A stretch of DNA of 64,000 nt, taken from positions 1,073,722,448-1,073,786,447 of the forward strand of contig CM066031.1 in assembly GCA_033557465.1 (NCBI GenBank), given 5' to 3'. The number at the start of each line of letters is the position of its first letter. The first letter of the stretch is position 1. The DNA comes from Ichthyophis bannanicus. Its lineage: Eukaryota > Chordata > Amphibia > Gymnophiona > Ichthyophiidae. Under the pieces are notes generated by a model, which made no database searches, was not told the origin of the DNA, and was given only the letters and a program-made list of their open reading frames with translations. The translations under genes and the position numbers were made by a program. This document shows, in pieces, positions 1 through 9,754 of the stretch.

Positions 1-485
1 AAAGATATAGATTTGTAGCCAGCCCTGATAGACCACAAATGTCTCAGCCTCAATCTCTGTGCCATGGAGTTCTTTGGTAATCCTAGTTCTACTTTCACCT
101 TCTCAAATTTCCCACACTTTAGTAAACATCATCCCTGTCATGTAGCACTTTAGTTCCTCTCAGCATGGCTCCATCATCCATAGTGCAGGCCTTTTCCATC
201 CCAAAGCACAGATCTGTCAACTTGGCATAGGAGATATTTATTGCCATACTGTTTTCTAATTTTGCTCCCTTCTGAGTGCAGGATACTTGATTTTGTAGTT
301 TATGATGTCGTCCACTAAAGCTGCAAATTAAGTGTATGATTGGAAATGCAACAATATAATAAAACTTCTGTATGTGTGGAACTCACAGTATCTGCCAGCT
401 GTGTGATTGGTGGTCGTAGTGTCCTGAGGCTGAGAATGGATACTATTTAAATCAAATTCAATCAAAATTAAATTATCTCACTTAC
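1..485. other. Intron 2 side of EMP1, no feature seen
   Basis: This stretch lies downstream of the EMP1 exon donor on the minus strand and should be the start of EMP1 intron 2. I looked for the next PMP22-family exon (the extracellular loop with the W-x-x-C region) and did not see it. The remaining coding exons are presumably beyond the left edge. Confidence 0.5.
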
Positions 486-599
486 ATTGGAAATGGTGGA
501 AACAAAGAGCATGATCACCGTAGCGATGTGGACCACAAAGATACCAGCTAGCAACACCAGCATGATGGTGTCTTAGAGTCACTGCAGCCTCAGAGAAAC
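486..599 (-). CDS. EMP1: EMP1 first coding exon (36 nt of 5'UTR plus codons 1-26)
   Basis: The exon belongs to epithelial membrane protein 1, a four-pass membrane protein of the PMP22/EMP/claudin-like family found at the plasma membrane of epithelia. Reading the minus strand, a pyrimidine-rich tract ending in CAG precedes base 599, the ATG is at 563-561, and 26 codons run to base 486, followed by a consensus GTAAGT donor. The translation begins MLVLLAGIFVVHIATVIM and ends FVSTISN, a hydrophobic first transmembrane segment. As I recall the human protein, its first 26 residues differ at one position (A for S near the end), and human EMP1 has an exon boundary at this point. EMP2, EMP3 and PMP22 start with different residues, so the EMP1 call is fairly specific. 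Reading frame, splice sites and family exon structure agree. The upstream 5'UTR exon lies to the right and later coding exons lie off the left edge. Confidence 0.93.
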
Positions 600-911
600 C
601 TGAGAGAAAAAGCAGAATGGGAAACATTAAGGTACAAGGATGTGTCTTGGAGCAGAAGCATGAGGCAAACTCAAAGTGCAGTTTGTCTCCAAGCCTGGAA
701 AGTGAAATAATAACATTAACATACAATAAAGCTTATCACAATGTCTCTGACTACCTCACAGTGTCAGAGTTCAGACCCCATGAACCATGTAGACATCCAC
801 TGTGACCACTTTTTCACCCTTCTCTCTCCCCCCCTCCCCCCCCCCCACACTGTTTCAACAGTGACTTGTCTGACTTCTTTTTCACTGTAAGACCCTCAAA
901 ATTGCATTTAA
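600..911. other. EMP1 intron 1, proximal part
   Basis: This contains the polypyrimidine tract and acceptor of the EMP1 exon (minus strand, adjoining base 599) and a poly-C run around 832-847. No coding signal was seen beyond that. Confidence 0.5.
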
Positions 912-1566
912 GGGGTATGTTTACTAAACCGTCTTAATGTGCGCTCTGACACGTATCTGGAAATGCCGGATAAGATAAGTCATACCCATACTACTTTTAG
1001 GGCAACTCTGTTAAGATTACTGGGATAAGCTGAGGAGGATTTTTGTATTCTGCCTCGGGGAGTCCTCAGAAAAGAGGATTAGTTCCTCGGTTTTAAAAGA
1101 AGAAAAAAAGGAGGGTTTGTTACAAGTGAGAGGGGGAAGTCCCTACTTACAAGGCAAACAATCCGACAAAAAGAATGGGTTTAAAGGGGTTATAAATCAT
1201 AAGACTGTTTCCAAAAGGAAGTTGTCTATCTCTTTATAGGTTGTGGATATTAGTGGGATAGCATTTACAGTTTTATTAAAATATAGCCTTATGCATTAGG
1301 CACACTGGGGGATCAAACTCATGACCCCTGTATCATCAGTCAGTGTATTAACCATTGTACTACACCACTGTTTCAGTGTTTGCATTCTGGGCGCCTACTT
1401 AAGATTACCGCGCGTTAACGCGCTTAGCCCGTTAATGTGCCCAGCAGCGCGCTTTATCGCGCGATAATCCCGTTTTTCTACTTTAAGACTGAAACGCCCA
1501 CTCCTTTTATGGCAGCCTGCACACTATCGCCGGGCGCACATTAAGACGGTTTAGTAAACATACCCC
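912..1566. mobile_element. PIF/Harbinger-type MITE, 655 bp
   Basis: Perfect 33-bp terminal inverted repeats start GGGGTATGTTTACTAAA on both strands and are flanked by a TAA duplication (909-911 and 1567-1569). A TWA target duplication with GG-starting termini is the hallmark of the PIF/Harbinger superfamily. The interior has no transposase and holds a minus-strand tRNA-like module, a perfect 14-bp palindrome GCGCGTTAACGCGC at 1410-1423 and CpG-rich inverted motifs. It shares termini with the 4.9-kb element further right, so both were probably moved by the same transposase in trans. Confidence 0.85.
1298..1375 (-). repeat. tRNA-like module inside Harbinger MITE
   Basis: The minus strand reads TAGTACAATGGTTA, resembling a Pol III A box, followed about 30 nt later by a B-box-like GAGTTTGATCCCCC. 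The intervening ACACTGACTGATGATACAGG is shared with modules at 36.6 and 37.0 kb. It is not a functional tRNA gene, because I could fit no complete cloverleaf. Confidence 0.5.
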
Positions 1567-1569
1567 TAA

Positions 1570-2973
1570 GTGTTTATACAGCCTTGCACTTTTCTAGCTT
1601 TCTTCTTTGCATGACTTGTAGGGCCCTCCACATTCCTCTGGTCCTCCAAGCAGTCATTATTCATTGCTCTTGGCACTAAAATTGACTAGATTTAAATCAA
1701 GATCAAAATCTTTTTTCAAATGGTGTAAGGGCACCACAAAAGTGTCCCTTACTAGTTACATTGGTATCCTTATTGGCCTTCAGTGACGAGGTCAGAGAGA
1801 AGCAGTGTGTTGTATCTCAGACGTTCCCTTGTGGGAGGTGTCTTTCAAGGAATGTATTTCTACAGAACTCGTGAGCTCTTACCCTTGTCCTAGGAGCATT
1901 GCTGAGGCTGAAGGGAAGAGCGTTCAGGCACCCAGGAGTGCAAGAATCTCTTAAGGTCTTGGGTGATCTTACTGCTATGATCCTCAGACTGAGAGAACCA
2001 GAGTCTAAAGTTGGGCCCATACTCCTAGTGTTTCCCTAAAAAGTTACTTCAAACGTCTGAAAGGCGTGGAGTTTCTATTTGGAGTCTGAGGAAGGATTAA
2101 ACACAAGGTGAAAATGTACAGAGTTGCTATCTGAAATGAATTCTGTAAGAGCTCATCTGCAGTGGTTGTAGGAGAAGTTTCCCAGGAGAGTCTTTCAATA
2201 TGGATTGGACCAGGCAAAAATGCCCTATCTACGAATAATTCATCTGCAACAGGTACCCTAGTAAAATATTTTCATTTGGAACAACCAATCCAGAGTGATC
2301 ATGTGGTTTTTGTTTTACTGGGAGTCTGCAAGAAATTTTCCCACAAGCCTAAGGCCTTGAAAGTCTTTCTCCCCAGTTGAGGAAGGAACCCAGGAACATG
2401 GGCGGTTTAACAGTCCCTGATCTTCCCCAAGAGCCTCTGTGTCAAGTCAAGCAGGGGGGGGGGGGGTATTATTTTTAAAATCTTATATACTTTCAATGTG
2501 ACATTCATCATTTTCACAATAATTTTCTGCTAATTTTCATACCTTTTCTCAGTTTATTGCAGTACACTAATCACCATATATAACTGCAGAATAAATAATA
2601 CATAAAACTATATCCCAAGATAAGCTACATGATAACATCATTAAGGCAATTTGGAAGATGCTAGTACCTCTGTCACTTATATACTTCCTTGTGAATGTCA
2701 CTCAACTTTGCTTCCTGGCATATGGCAAATGAATACCTAAGGAATGTGCACCAATAATCAAAGCAAAATGCCACACATAGTTCTATTCTGATTATGGCTG
2801 TAGTGTGGGGACCAAGTAGGAACAGTATTTGTGCCTGCGTTTTGTGGGGGGTAAAATGTAAAGGAAAATATATATAGACTTGAAAATGCAGTCAACGCAT
2901 GTTATCTTCCTATCCAGGCCCAAACACCCTCAGAAACACCACCTATGAATGGCAGAGATGCCAAGTCTCACTC
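1570..2973. other. Intronic sequence without recognised feature
   Basis: No exon, RNA gene or named repeat was recognised. A G run lies around 2454-2466. The short open frames here match nothing I know. Confidence 0.4.
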
Positions 2974-2981
2974 ATCAGGAG

Positions 2982-3156
2982 CAGGCTGGCCCTAGAGTTG
3001 ATCCAAAGTGTTGGAGCCCTAGGCAAACCTTGAGCTTTACACTCCCTACAGCTGTCAAAATCTATTATTTAGCTTTACATGGCCTGCTTTTGCTGCCCTC
3101 CAGAGATTGCTGCCCTAGGCGACTGCCTAGTTTGCTTAGTGGTTGAGCTGGCCCTG
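2982..3156. mobile_element. Short hAT-type MITE, 175 bp
   Basis: The ends read CAGGCTGGCCC and, on the other strand, CAGGGCCAGCTC, an imperfect terminal inverted repeat. Flanking 8-mers ATCAGGAG (2974-2981) and ATTAGGAG (3157-3164) differ at one base, as expected for an old 8-bp hAT duplication. The interior contains the GCCCTAGGC and GCCTAGTTTGC motifs of a dispersed vertebrate repeat that I recognise by pattern only. Confidence 0.65.
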
Positions 3157-3375
3157 ATTAGGAGCATGTCACACTCATCCGAAGGCTCTTTCACTCTAAC
3201 ATTATTTGAGTCTTGAGTCTTAGTGCCAGTGCTTTCATCTTTTTCACTGCTTTAATGAAAGACAAGCCTAATAGAAACAAAACCCAAGCAAAACCCAGGC
3301 AGGAGGAAGAAACTCAAGCTCCACCTTCCTGTGTCCCGCCTCCTCCTGCTCCATCCCTTTCCCTGTACCTATAAG

Positions 3376-3568
3376 CAGGGCTGTGCCAAGCTACGAATGT
3401 GCCCTGTGCAACACATGAACTTAGGGCCCCCCTCCACCCAGCTATGTGCAAGAACCTGGTCTAGTTGGGCTTTCTTGAAGCCCAGTGATGACATTGCTAC
3501 CCCTTCTGTACTTCTGTACTTACGCCCTTTGCGACAGCACCACTCACAGAGCTCTTGATACAGCCTTG
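3376..3568. mobile_element. hAT-type MITE, 193 bp
   Basis: The left end CAGGGCTGTGCCAAG and the right end, read on the minus strand, CAAGGCTGTATCAAG match at 12 of 15 positions. Flanking 8-mers CCTATAAG and CCGACAAG match at 6 of 8. The same termini bound the larger element at 18188-18826 and a fragment ending at 44330, so this is one family of non-autonomous hAT elements. Confidence 0.65.
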
Positions 3569-3759
3569 CCGACAAGCACAGGAGTTGTGAAAGCCATGCA
3601 CAGACTTTCAGCCACTGAATGGAGAGCAATTTTCAACCTGGAGAATTTACCCATATTACCTCCACTGTGCCTGTCTCCTTTTAGATGCTCCAAAGAAAAG
3701 CAAATATCATTTTATGCTGCTTTTTTTTCATTTGTAAAGCAATACTACACTTAAGTCTG

Positions 3760-3834
3760 TCTAGATTTATACCCTGGACGCACCATCTGAAGGAATCTCA
3801 CTCTCTGGGGTTGTAAATCTCACTTTTTGGAATG
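3760..3834 (-). repeat. Dispersed repeat, partner of 9491-9579
   Basis: The reverse complement of this segment aligns with 9491-9579. Both share the blocks GTGAGATTTA, GTGAGATT, AGATGGTG and TCCAGG...TATAAATC. Nature of the family unknown. Confidence 0.6.
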
Positions 3835-4028
3835 GTTCACCTCGGTATCTCTGCAATGGGGTTACAACGGTAAACACACTATGCTTTTCCCTGCCACTAG
3901 GGTAGGCACTTTTCAAACAGTTGATTTATGGGAAAAAGCACTGTACTTGCAGAAACTGGCCTTCAAAATTGACCTCTTAAGGATGCTGTTCTAATCATTA
4001 CCGGAACCGCAAGCAGGCATCACACACC

Positions 4029-4175
4029 TGTATCTGAATTCAAGAAAGCATGGGACAGACATAGAGGATCTCTAAGGGAACAACAGGGACTGTAAAGCTT
4101 AGGAGCTGCTATGGAAGGGCAGACTGGATAGGCCATATGGTCTTATTCAGCCATCAAATTCTGCGTTTCCGTATA
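4029..4175 (+). mobile_element. CR1 LINE 3' end fragment
   Basis: The sequence TTCAAGAAAGCATGGGACAG followed by a GCAGACTGGATAGGCCATAT block and a TCTGCGTTTCCGTA-like tail matches the 3' ends of the CR1 copies at 34.3-35.36 kb and 56.4 kb. It is a severely 5'-truncated and diverged copy. Confidence 0.85.
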
Positions 4176-4179
4176 GCAG

Positions 4180-5925
4180 GGACAACTCAAAAGTGGGCTC
4201 AAAGAAGGGAATTCTTCAATGGCAAACCTTTTACTCCAAAACCAAGCATAACAAATTTAACTACATCAGGACTCAAAAGAAAAGCATCATAGGCATGTGG
4301 GAAAGATGAAACGTGAAAGCAATAAAACTAATGAACAGGGAAGCTGATATTTTGAACGCTTTAGAGAGCCGGCTTGTTCACCTTTGCCTTTGCACATGTC
4401 TGATGTTAACTCGGCACCTGCACGAGCTATTTCTTGTTCTTCCTATTTTCTCATTAGCAGGAAAGGCTCAAGATAGCGAATCGAGAGGTCTCAGACTCTG
4501 ATATGCAACTACAGCATACCAGAAGGCACAGAATGGGGGACAAGTTCTTTCTTGACTCTGCATCTTGCAGTAAAAGTGGAGAAAGCCCTACTCACGAGCT
4601 GACTTTCCTGCAGTACTGCACTACATCAAAGAGCAATACAGCCGGATCTAACAACATCCTGGAGCATACGATCACACTTCCAAAGACACGGGGAAGTGCA
4701 AAGGCAGCAACCCTCTGCACGGTGATACCTGAGAGCAATAAAGAGGCCCCGTGCACTAAGAAGCGTGCCTTGAGCTCCAGAACTCCCACTTCAGAAACAT
4801 CTTCACAAAGTGTAAATTGTCGGAGTTTGCATAAATACCTGCAGAGTCCTACCGTGTAAACATGTGCAAACAAACGGCCCAGTAGCTGCTGACCAAGGAT
4901 GTGCAAGGTATTCTTTTTGAGCAATATCAAGACAGGACATTATGGAAGACATCATCCAATCTTGAGGGCTATGAGGTCGGCATTGGGTCCTTTTACATGC
5001 ACACTTATTAATGCAGCATCTGGCACCAACCGCTGTCGTTTAATGAGTAAGTGGGACACACGAGTGGTGTGACATGTGGTATTTTATTGCCTCTTTACTC
5101 AGAAACACATAGAAATAATCCTGGTTTGTCTGTCTGTGATAGGTTAGCAATTCAAGATCCCCCCCCCCCCCACTTGCAAATGTGAGAACCAGCAGGAATT
5201 GATGCCCCAGCCCTCCTACTGGAGTGAGGTTATGGTAGCATCACTGAGATATGGCACCTCACCCCTTGGCAACAGCCCCTGAGGTGGGGAAAATCTGTCC
5301 CTCTTCACTCATGACGGCAAAGCCTAAGTTCGAAGGTGGTAGGATTAGGTAGTTCAAATGGGGCATGGGCGCTGACGAACAGAATGGGATCTAGTGTATT
5401 GTAGAGTCATTCCACCTACCCTGCTGCAACTATAGTATAAAGGAGGTCTGAAACCTCGCACACTGCAAACCATGGATAAAAGTGATAAAAACGAGGCATG
5501 GCACTTCCTCTACTTGGCAACAGCGGCTCATGGGATGGGCCATGTAGATCAATTTAAGCATGACTGATGGTAGGCACATACGTGAATTTCAGACTTATCA
5601 TGTTTTACCGAATGACAATGCCGTCCCAGCCCTTCTACTATTAACTCTCAGTCAACATAATCACAAATCCTTGCAACTGAGGCACTGCCAAAACAGAAGA
5701 GGCACTGTAGGCAGTGCCTCTCTTCACACAGCTCCTTAAAAGAACCCATGTGTTGACCTGGTGCCAAAGTCGGCTGAACTATTAGCTAACTAGGTGGTCA
5801 CTTACGGGGGCAGCAAACAACAGCTGCATTAAAGGCAAAACAACAGGTCCTGATAGCCGCACAAAGGCAGATCACAAAAAGACATACATAAATACAAACA
5901 ACATAAAACATGAACCAAACATCTA
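4180..5925. other. Sequence without recognised feature
   Basis: No exon or named repeat was recognised. A poly-C run lies at about 5160-5173. The open frames on both strands near 4500-4930 overlap each other and match no family I know. Confidence 0.4.
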
Positions 5926-5929
5926 TGCC

Positions 5930-6470
5930 GACTGATTAAAAGCAATTTAAAAAATACGTTTTCAACTTCTTACAGATTTGGGTAAATTCTTTTTCATTGC
6001 AGATATCAAATGGTAAGGTATTTCAGTGGGACGGACCTGCTATAGAGAAGCCCTGTGAACGGGTCATTACTCCATGGACAGAGGCAACAGAAGGAATCAA
6101 CAACAGGTCCTTTTGATTGGAAGGTAATATCTGAGAAGGTTCATTGCGCTCAATTAAATGAGCCATTTCTGCCTTTGTCTAACCATAAAAACATTTATGT
6201 ATGAAACACACACATTTAAATAAAACTCAGTATTTCATAGGAAGCCAATGAAGTTTTGCAAATTTTGAGATATATGATCCGTTTTTTTTAAACCAAAAAT
6301 GACTTGCACTGCGACATTCTGTATTGTTTCACAGTTGAAGCCGGAAGGTCTATATATAATGTTTCCGTAGTCTACGTTTGGGAGTATTAGAGATTGCAGA
6401 ACAACCCTCTGAAAATCCTCCTCACAAGAAGAGTGGGTAATTTTCAAATAGTTCGCTTTCCTGGATAAAT
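5930..6470 (-). pseudogene. L2-like LINE, C-terminal ORF2 fragment
   Basis: The minus strand encodes LILPNVDYGNIIY, then VIFGLKKTDHISQ, and in shifted frames the C-terminal end of an L2-type reverse transcriptase protein (SIAGPSHWNTLPFDI, KLKTYFLN). The order LDYxN, DHI and LK-TYLF is the same as in the intact L2 ORF at 52.1-55.3 kb. Frameshifts and stops make it a dead, 5'-truncated copy. Confidence 0.75.
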
Positions 6471-6479
6471 GGCTTTTAG

Positions 6480-8225
6480 AAATTGTTTGTATATATTTAA
6501 ATCACGAGGACAACAGATGATGTTCATTTTGCGCAGGATTGTTGCGGGAATAGTGATATTGTAGTAATTCAGGGGGAGGGGCAGGGACTAGGGTCTTGAG
6601 GGGGAGGGGAACAAAGCTGCCGGTTTGCCTACGGTGCCCAATCCCCTAGAGTCAGCCTTGCCTCGCACCAGAAAGCAATGCACTAGAAGGGAAGTGTCTG
6701 AAGGAAACGCATCCTATAGTGACATGTATCTCAAGGAAATACAGTCGTACCGGTGGGAACGAGGTGGATGTGGCCTGCCTTTCTTCACAGTGGCAGCCCA
6801 CACCCAGCACACATTGCTCTCTATTTACTAAACTGCATTAGCTCTTTAATGGGGGAATTACAATGTGTTACCATTTAGTGTACGATTATTCCTGCATGAA
6901 ACAGCTGACATGGAATTAGTGGGGGCTGCATCTTAAAATGAAGTTGGAGATTGTTACTGCTCGTTAACTGCTAAGACAGCAGAAGGTGCAGAGTAGCTAA
7001 TGTCACCTGAAAAGCCGTAGGTAACTGCATCACGTATATCTGCTGTTCAGTCAACACACTGTAGCAAATTTTTCTCTTTGTCACCTGCATGACAGTGATC
7101 CCAGAAATGCTGAGAAGCCCCTGACGGTTAAATGAGAGGTTTGGCAATTATTACGAAACCTTACCACACCTTAGAAAACAGGGGCAAAGTGCACTGTATG
7201 CTCGATCCAGATTCTGTTCATGCGTTGTATATTGTTTTCTTCTCTTCCTCAAGCCCTACAATATCACTTCCTTTCCAGCTTCCTTTAAAACCTGGAAGAC
7301 AACCACTTTCTTTGCTTCTTTCAAGCCCTGAGGAAAGCCCTCTTCCACACATCCAGCCTTTTTTTTTTTGCCTTCGTATGCACACATCCAGCCTTCCATG
7401 TTATGTACCGATTCGGTTCCTCGTACAGTATAACAAATAATACCTACACTAATGCTTTCCTGCACTTGAGGTGCTGATGCTTGCTCATAGACTGTCAAGG
7501 ACTTTGATTTAAAAAGATTAATGCCACTTTAAAAGCTTTCAACCCAGTTTGCAGGCTACTTGGCTGAACTCGGAGATGATTTCACAGAGGTGTGTGCTTG
7601 TATGTACAAGGTGTGGAAAGATGGTTAACCACACCTTAGTAAATTTTGTGTTCAATCATGTCTCCCCAGTGCAGACCAATAGGTTTTGCAACATGTTTCT
7701 CAGAGTTTCCCTGAGTTCCCACTGGAACACAGCACCATACCACCTTCTCATTGCACGGTCTCAGCATTGGGACAGGTTGGGATCAAATACTGCAAGCAAG
7801 CCTTTGGTTTTGATTGATATGAAGGGTGAATTTATTTCCGCAAACTTCCAAACTTATGATAGAAGTAAAGTAACTGAATGTTTTATAAACAATTTTTTTT
7901 CATGCAAGATATGAGGTTTGTATAGTATGATTTCTGAAACCACAAGTATACTTGCAAATTTGGATAAATGGAAACGTTTCAGTATTCTTCTTCTAAAGAT
8001 TAAATTTTAACTGAGACCATGGCTGCAGGGTAATAAAGCACACACAAACACACACACACGCATATTCACTCTCTCCCACCTAGTGATGACATCTCACCCA
8101 AGTTCAATGAGCAGGCTGATTCAATCCAAATTTTCTACTACCATATGCAAGGATTTGTAGTTTTTCCTGAGAAAATCAGCTCTAAATATTCATTTGTGCA
8201 ATGTGGTAATAGCAGGAGTGGATCA
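6480..8225. other. Intronic sequence without recognised feature
   Basis: There is a short CA-rich run around 8039-8060 and otherwise no recognised element. The 121-residue open frame at 7549-7914 resembles no known protein and lacks splice context, so I do not call it. Confidence 0.35.
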
Positions 8226-8229
8226 GTCT

Positions 8230-8670
8230 ATTCAGTTAACCCCACCCATATAGAGTCCACCTCTCTTTCTGTGGAAAAGCATTCATAACCCAGAACTCAC
8301 TGCCTCACCCTCTGCAAAACCAGGCCTATTTAGCAAGGAAGGTGTGGCCAAAGGATCCCAAACTGCAGGCGTGGTGCTGGTGAGAGAGCTACCGGGTTTC
8401 ACTACCTGTCACATCTCTGAACTTGAGCCACAACTTCAAAAGCAGGTTCTGAGGATCTTTGAGAACTTGTAGCCAGTTTACCTTGTGCACCTTGTCCTTG
8501 TATTTAGAGGATGGAGCTCTGTGCGCAACTCCCAGGGGTGTTATGAGTTTCCCGTAGCTGAGGTGTGGTGATACATCTGTGCGCTTTAAATGGGGTTAAA
8601 TGAATCAGTCTGTCTTAAATAAAAATTATCCAGCTCCACCCTGTTGATTTTGGCAAAGTTTTACTACTAG
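8230..8670 (+). repeat. Dispersed repeat, copy A
   Basis: This aligns collinearly with 16010-16560. Shared blocks include CTACCTGTCA, TTACCTTGTG, GGGTTATGAGTTTCC and AGCTCCACCCTGTT. I cannot assign it to a family. It lacks obvious coding potential or terminal inverted repeats. Confidence 0.65.
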
Positions 8671-8730
8671 GTGGGAAATAAGTATTTGGCAGTGCAAGCA
8701 GAACAAGGTAGGATTTTCTTTGCCTCTGTC

Positions 8731-8744
8731 TGTATATAGTATTA
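8731..8744 (+). repeat. 14-bp direct repeat, left flank of hairpin insertion
   Basis: TGTATATAGTATTA occurs here, immediately before the left hairpin arm, and again at 9440-9453. It may be a target-site duplication. Confidence 0.6.
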
Positions 8745-9351
8745 AAATATCTAAAGAAATTCTCCAGCTGATCTCAGATCAATACATGCATCACTCTCAC
8801 GTTTCAAAGAAACTTCAACGGTGTGCCGATTTCACATCAAGGATCTGCTGAGTTTTCTAATTATATATCAAATTCATGTGCCAATGGTTTCAAATTAGCA
8901 ATGTCGTTTCGAATTAACGATGCAACTGGGCTCCAAGCTCGAAGATTGTAAATATAAAAATATAAAAAGTACTTAGCTCAGTGTTCAAAATGGGGCCCAG
9001 CATACTTCAGCATAGAAAATTTGATTGCTACTTGGCTATTGTCAGGGATTTGGACAATAGCCAAGTAGCAATCAAATTTTCTATGCTGAAGTATGCTGGG
9101 CCCCATTTTGAACACTGAGCTAAGTACTTTTTATATTTTTATATTTACAATCTTCGAGCTTGGAGCCCAGTTGCATCGTTAATTCGAAACTACATTGCTA
9201 ATTTGAAACCATTGGCACATGAATTTGATATATAATTAGAAAACTCAGCAGATCCTTGATGTGAAATCGGCACACCGTTGAAGTTTCTTTGAAACGTGAG
9301 AGTGATGCACGTATTGATCTGAGATCAGCTGGAGAATTTCTTTAGATATTT
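8745..9351. repeat. Near-perfect long inverted repeat (299-bp arms, 9-nt loop)
   Basis: The left arm 8745-9043 and right arm 9053-9351 are reverse complements with only two mismatches (8905/9191 and 8786/9310) and no indels, separated by AGGGATTTG. An RNA transcript would fold into a very long duplex. The arms have no coding frame, and I saw no other copy in the window. It lies in the likely first intron of EMP1. The lack of divergence implies recent origin or continuing gene conversion. It could be a foldback DNA element, a snap-back reverse-transcription product or a hairpin-RNA locus. Confidence 0.97.
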
Positions 9352-9439
9352 CAACTCTGTCAAATTGGTTGAATGAGCAGTTATATAGATTTAGTTATTG
9401 GATATATTCATTCAGAAACATTTTAGACCCATTGTACGT

Positions 9440-9453
9440 TGTATATAGTATTA
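9440..9453 (+). repeat. 14-bp direct repeat, right flank of hairpin insertion
   Basis: This is the second copy of TGTATATAGTATTA. An unpaired 88-nt tail (9352-9439) separates it from the right arm, while the left copy abuts the left arm exactly. Confidence 0.6.
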
Positions 9454-9490
9454 TATAAGACTACCACACTGTACAGGTTAGGAGCAGTAT

Positions 9491-9579
9491 CCCAAAGAGT
9501 GAGATTTATTGCCCCAGAAAGTGAGATTGAAGTCCAAAGAGTGATATTTTTTTAGATGGTGTATCCAGGTATAAATCAA
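9491..9579 (+). repeat. Dispersed repeat, partner of 3760-3834
   Basis: See the partner copy. The orientation is opposite, and there is an additional GTGATATTTTT segment here. Confidence 0.6.
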
Positions 9580-9663
9580 AGGATATTTTCTTATCTTTGG
9601 AGTCTCTGAAATGATAAGAAACAATGGGGGTCAATATCTTAGGAATATGTTTACTAAATGGTG

Positions 9664-9745
9664 GTAGCGGCTTCCATGCGATATCGGAGCCTGGCCTCAT
9701 TGATTTCAATGGGACTGTGGCTCCGATATCACACAGAAGCCACTC
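9664..9745. repeat. Imperfect palindrome, ~40-bp arms
   Basis: GGCTTCCATGCGATATCGGA on the left pairs with TCCGATATCACACAGAAGCC on the right, around a centre ATTGATTTCAAT that is itself nearly palindromic. The adjacent TGTTTACTAAATGG resembles Harbinger termini, but I found no matching right end. Confidence 0.7.
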
Positions 9746-9754
9746 ATGAAAGCA

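Noticed and set aside
478..726. An 82-codon frame on the minus strand overlapping the EMP1 exon
   Set aside because: It is out of frame with EMP1. The EMP1 frame with splice sites and family match explains this region.
617..805. A 62-codon frame on the plus strand
   Set aside because: It lies opposite the EMP1 acceptor and intron and matches nothing.
7549..7914. A 121-codon frame as a possible gene
   Set aside because: No motif, no splice context, no recognised homologue.
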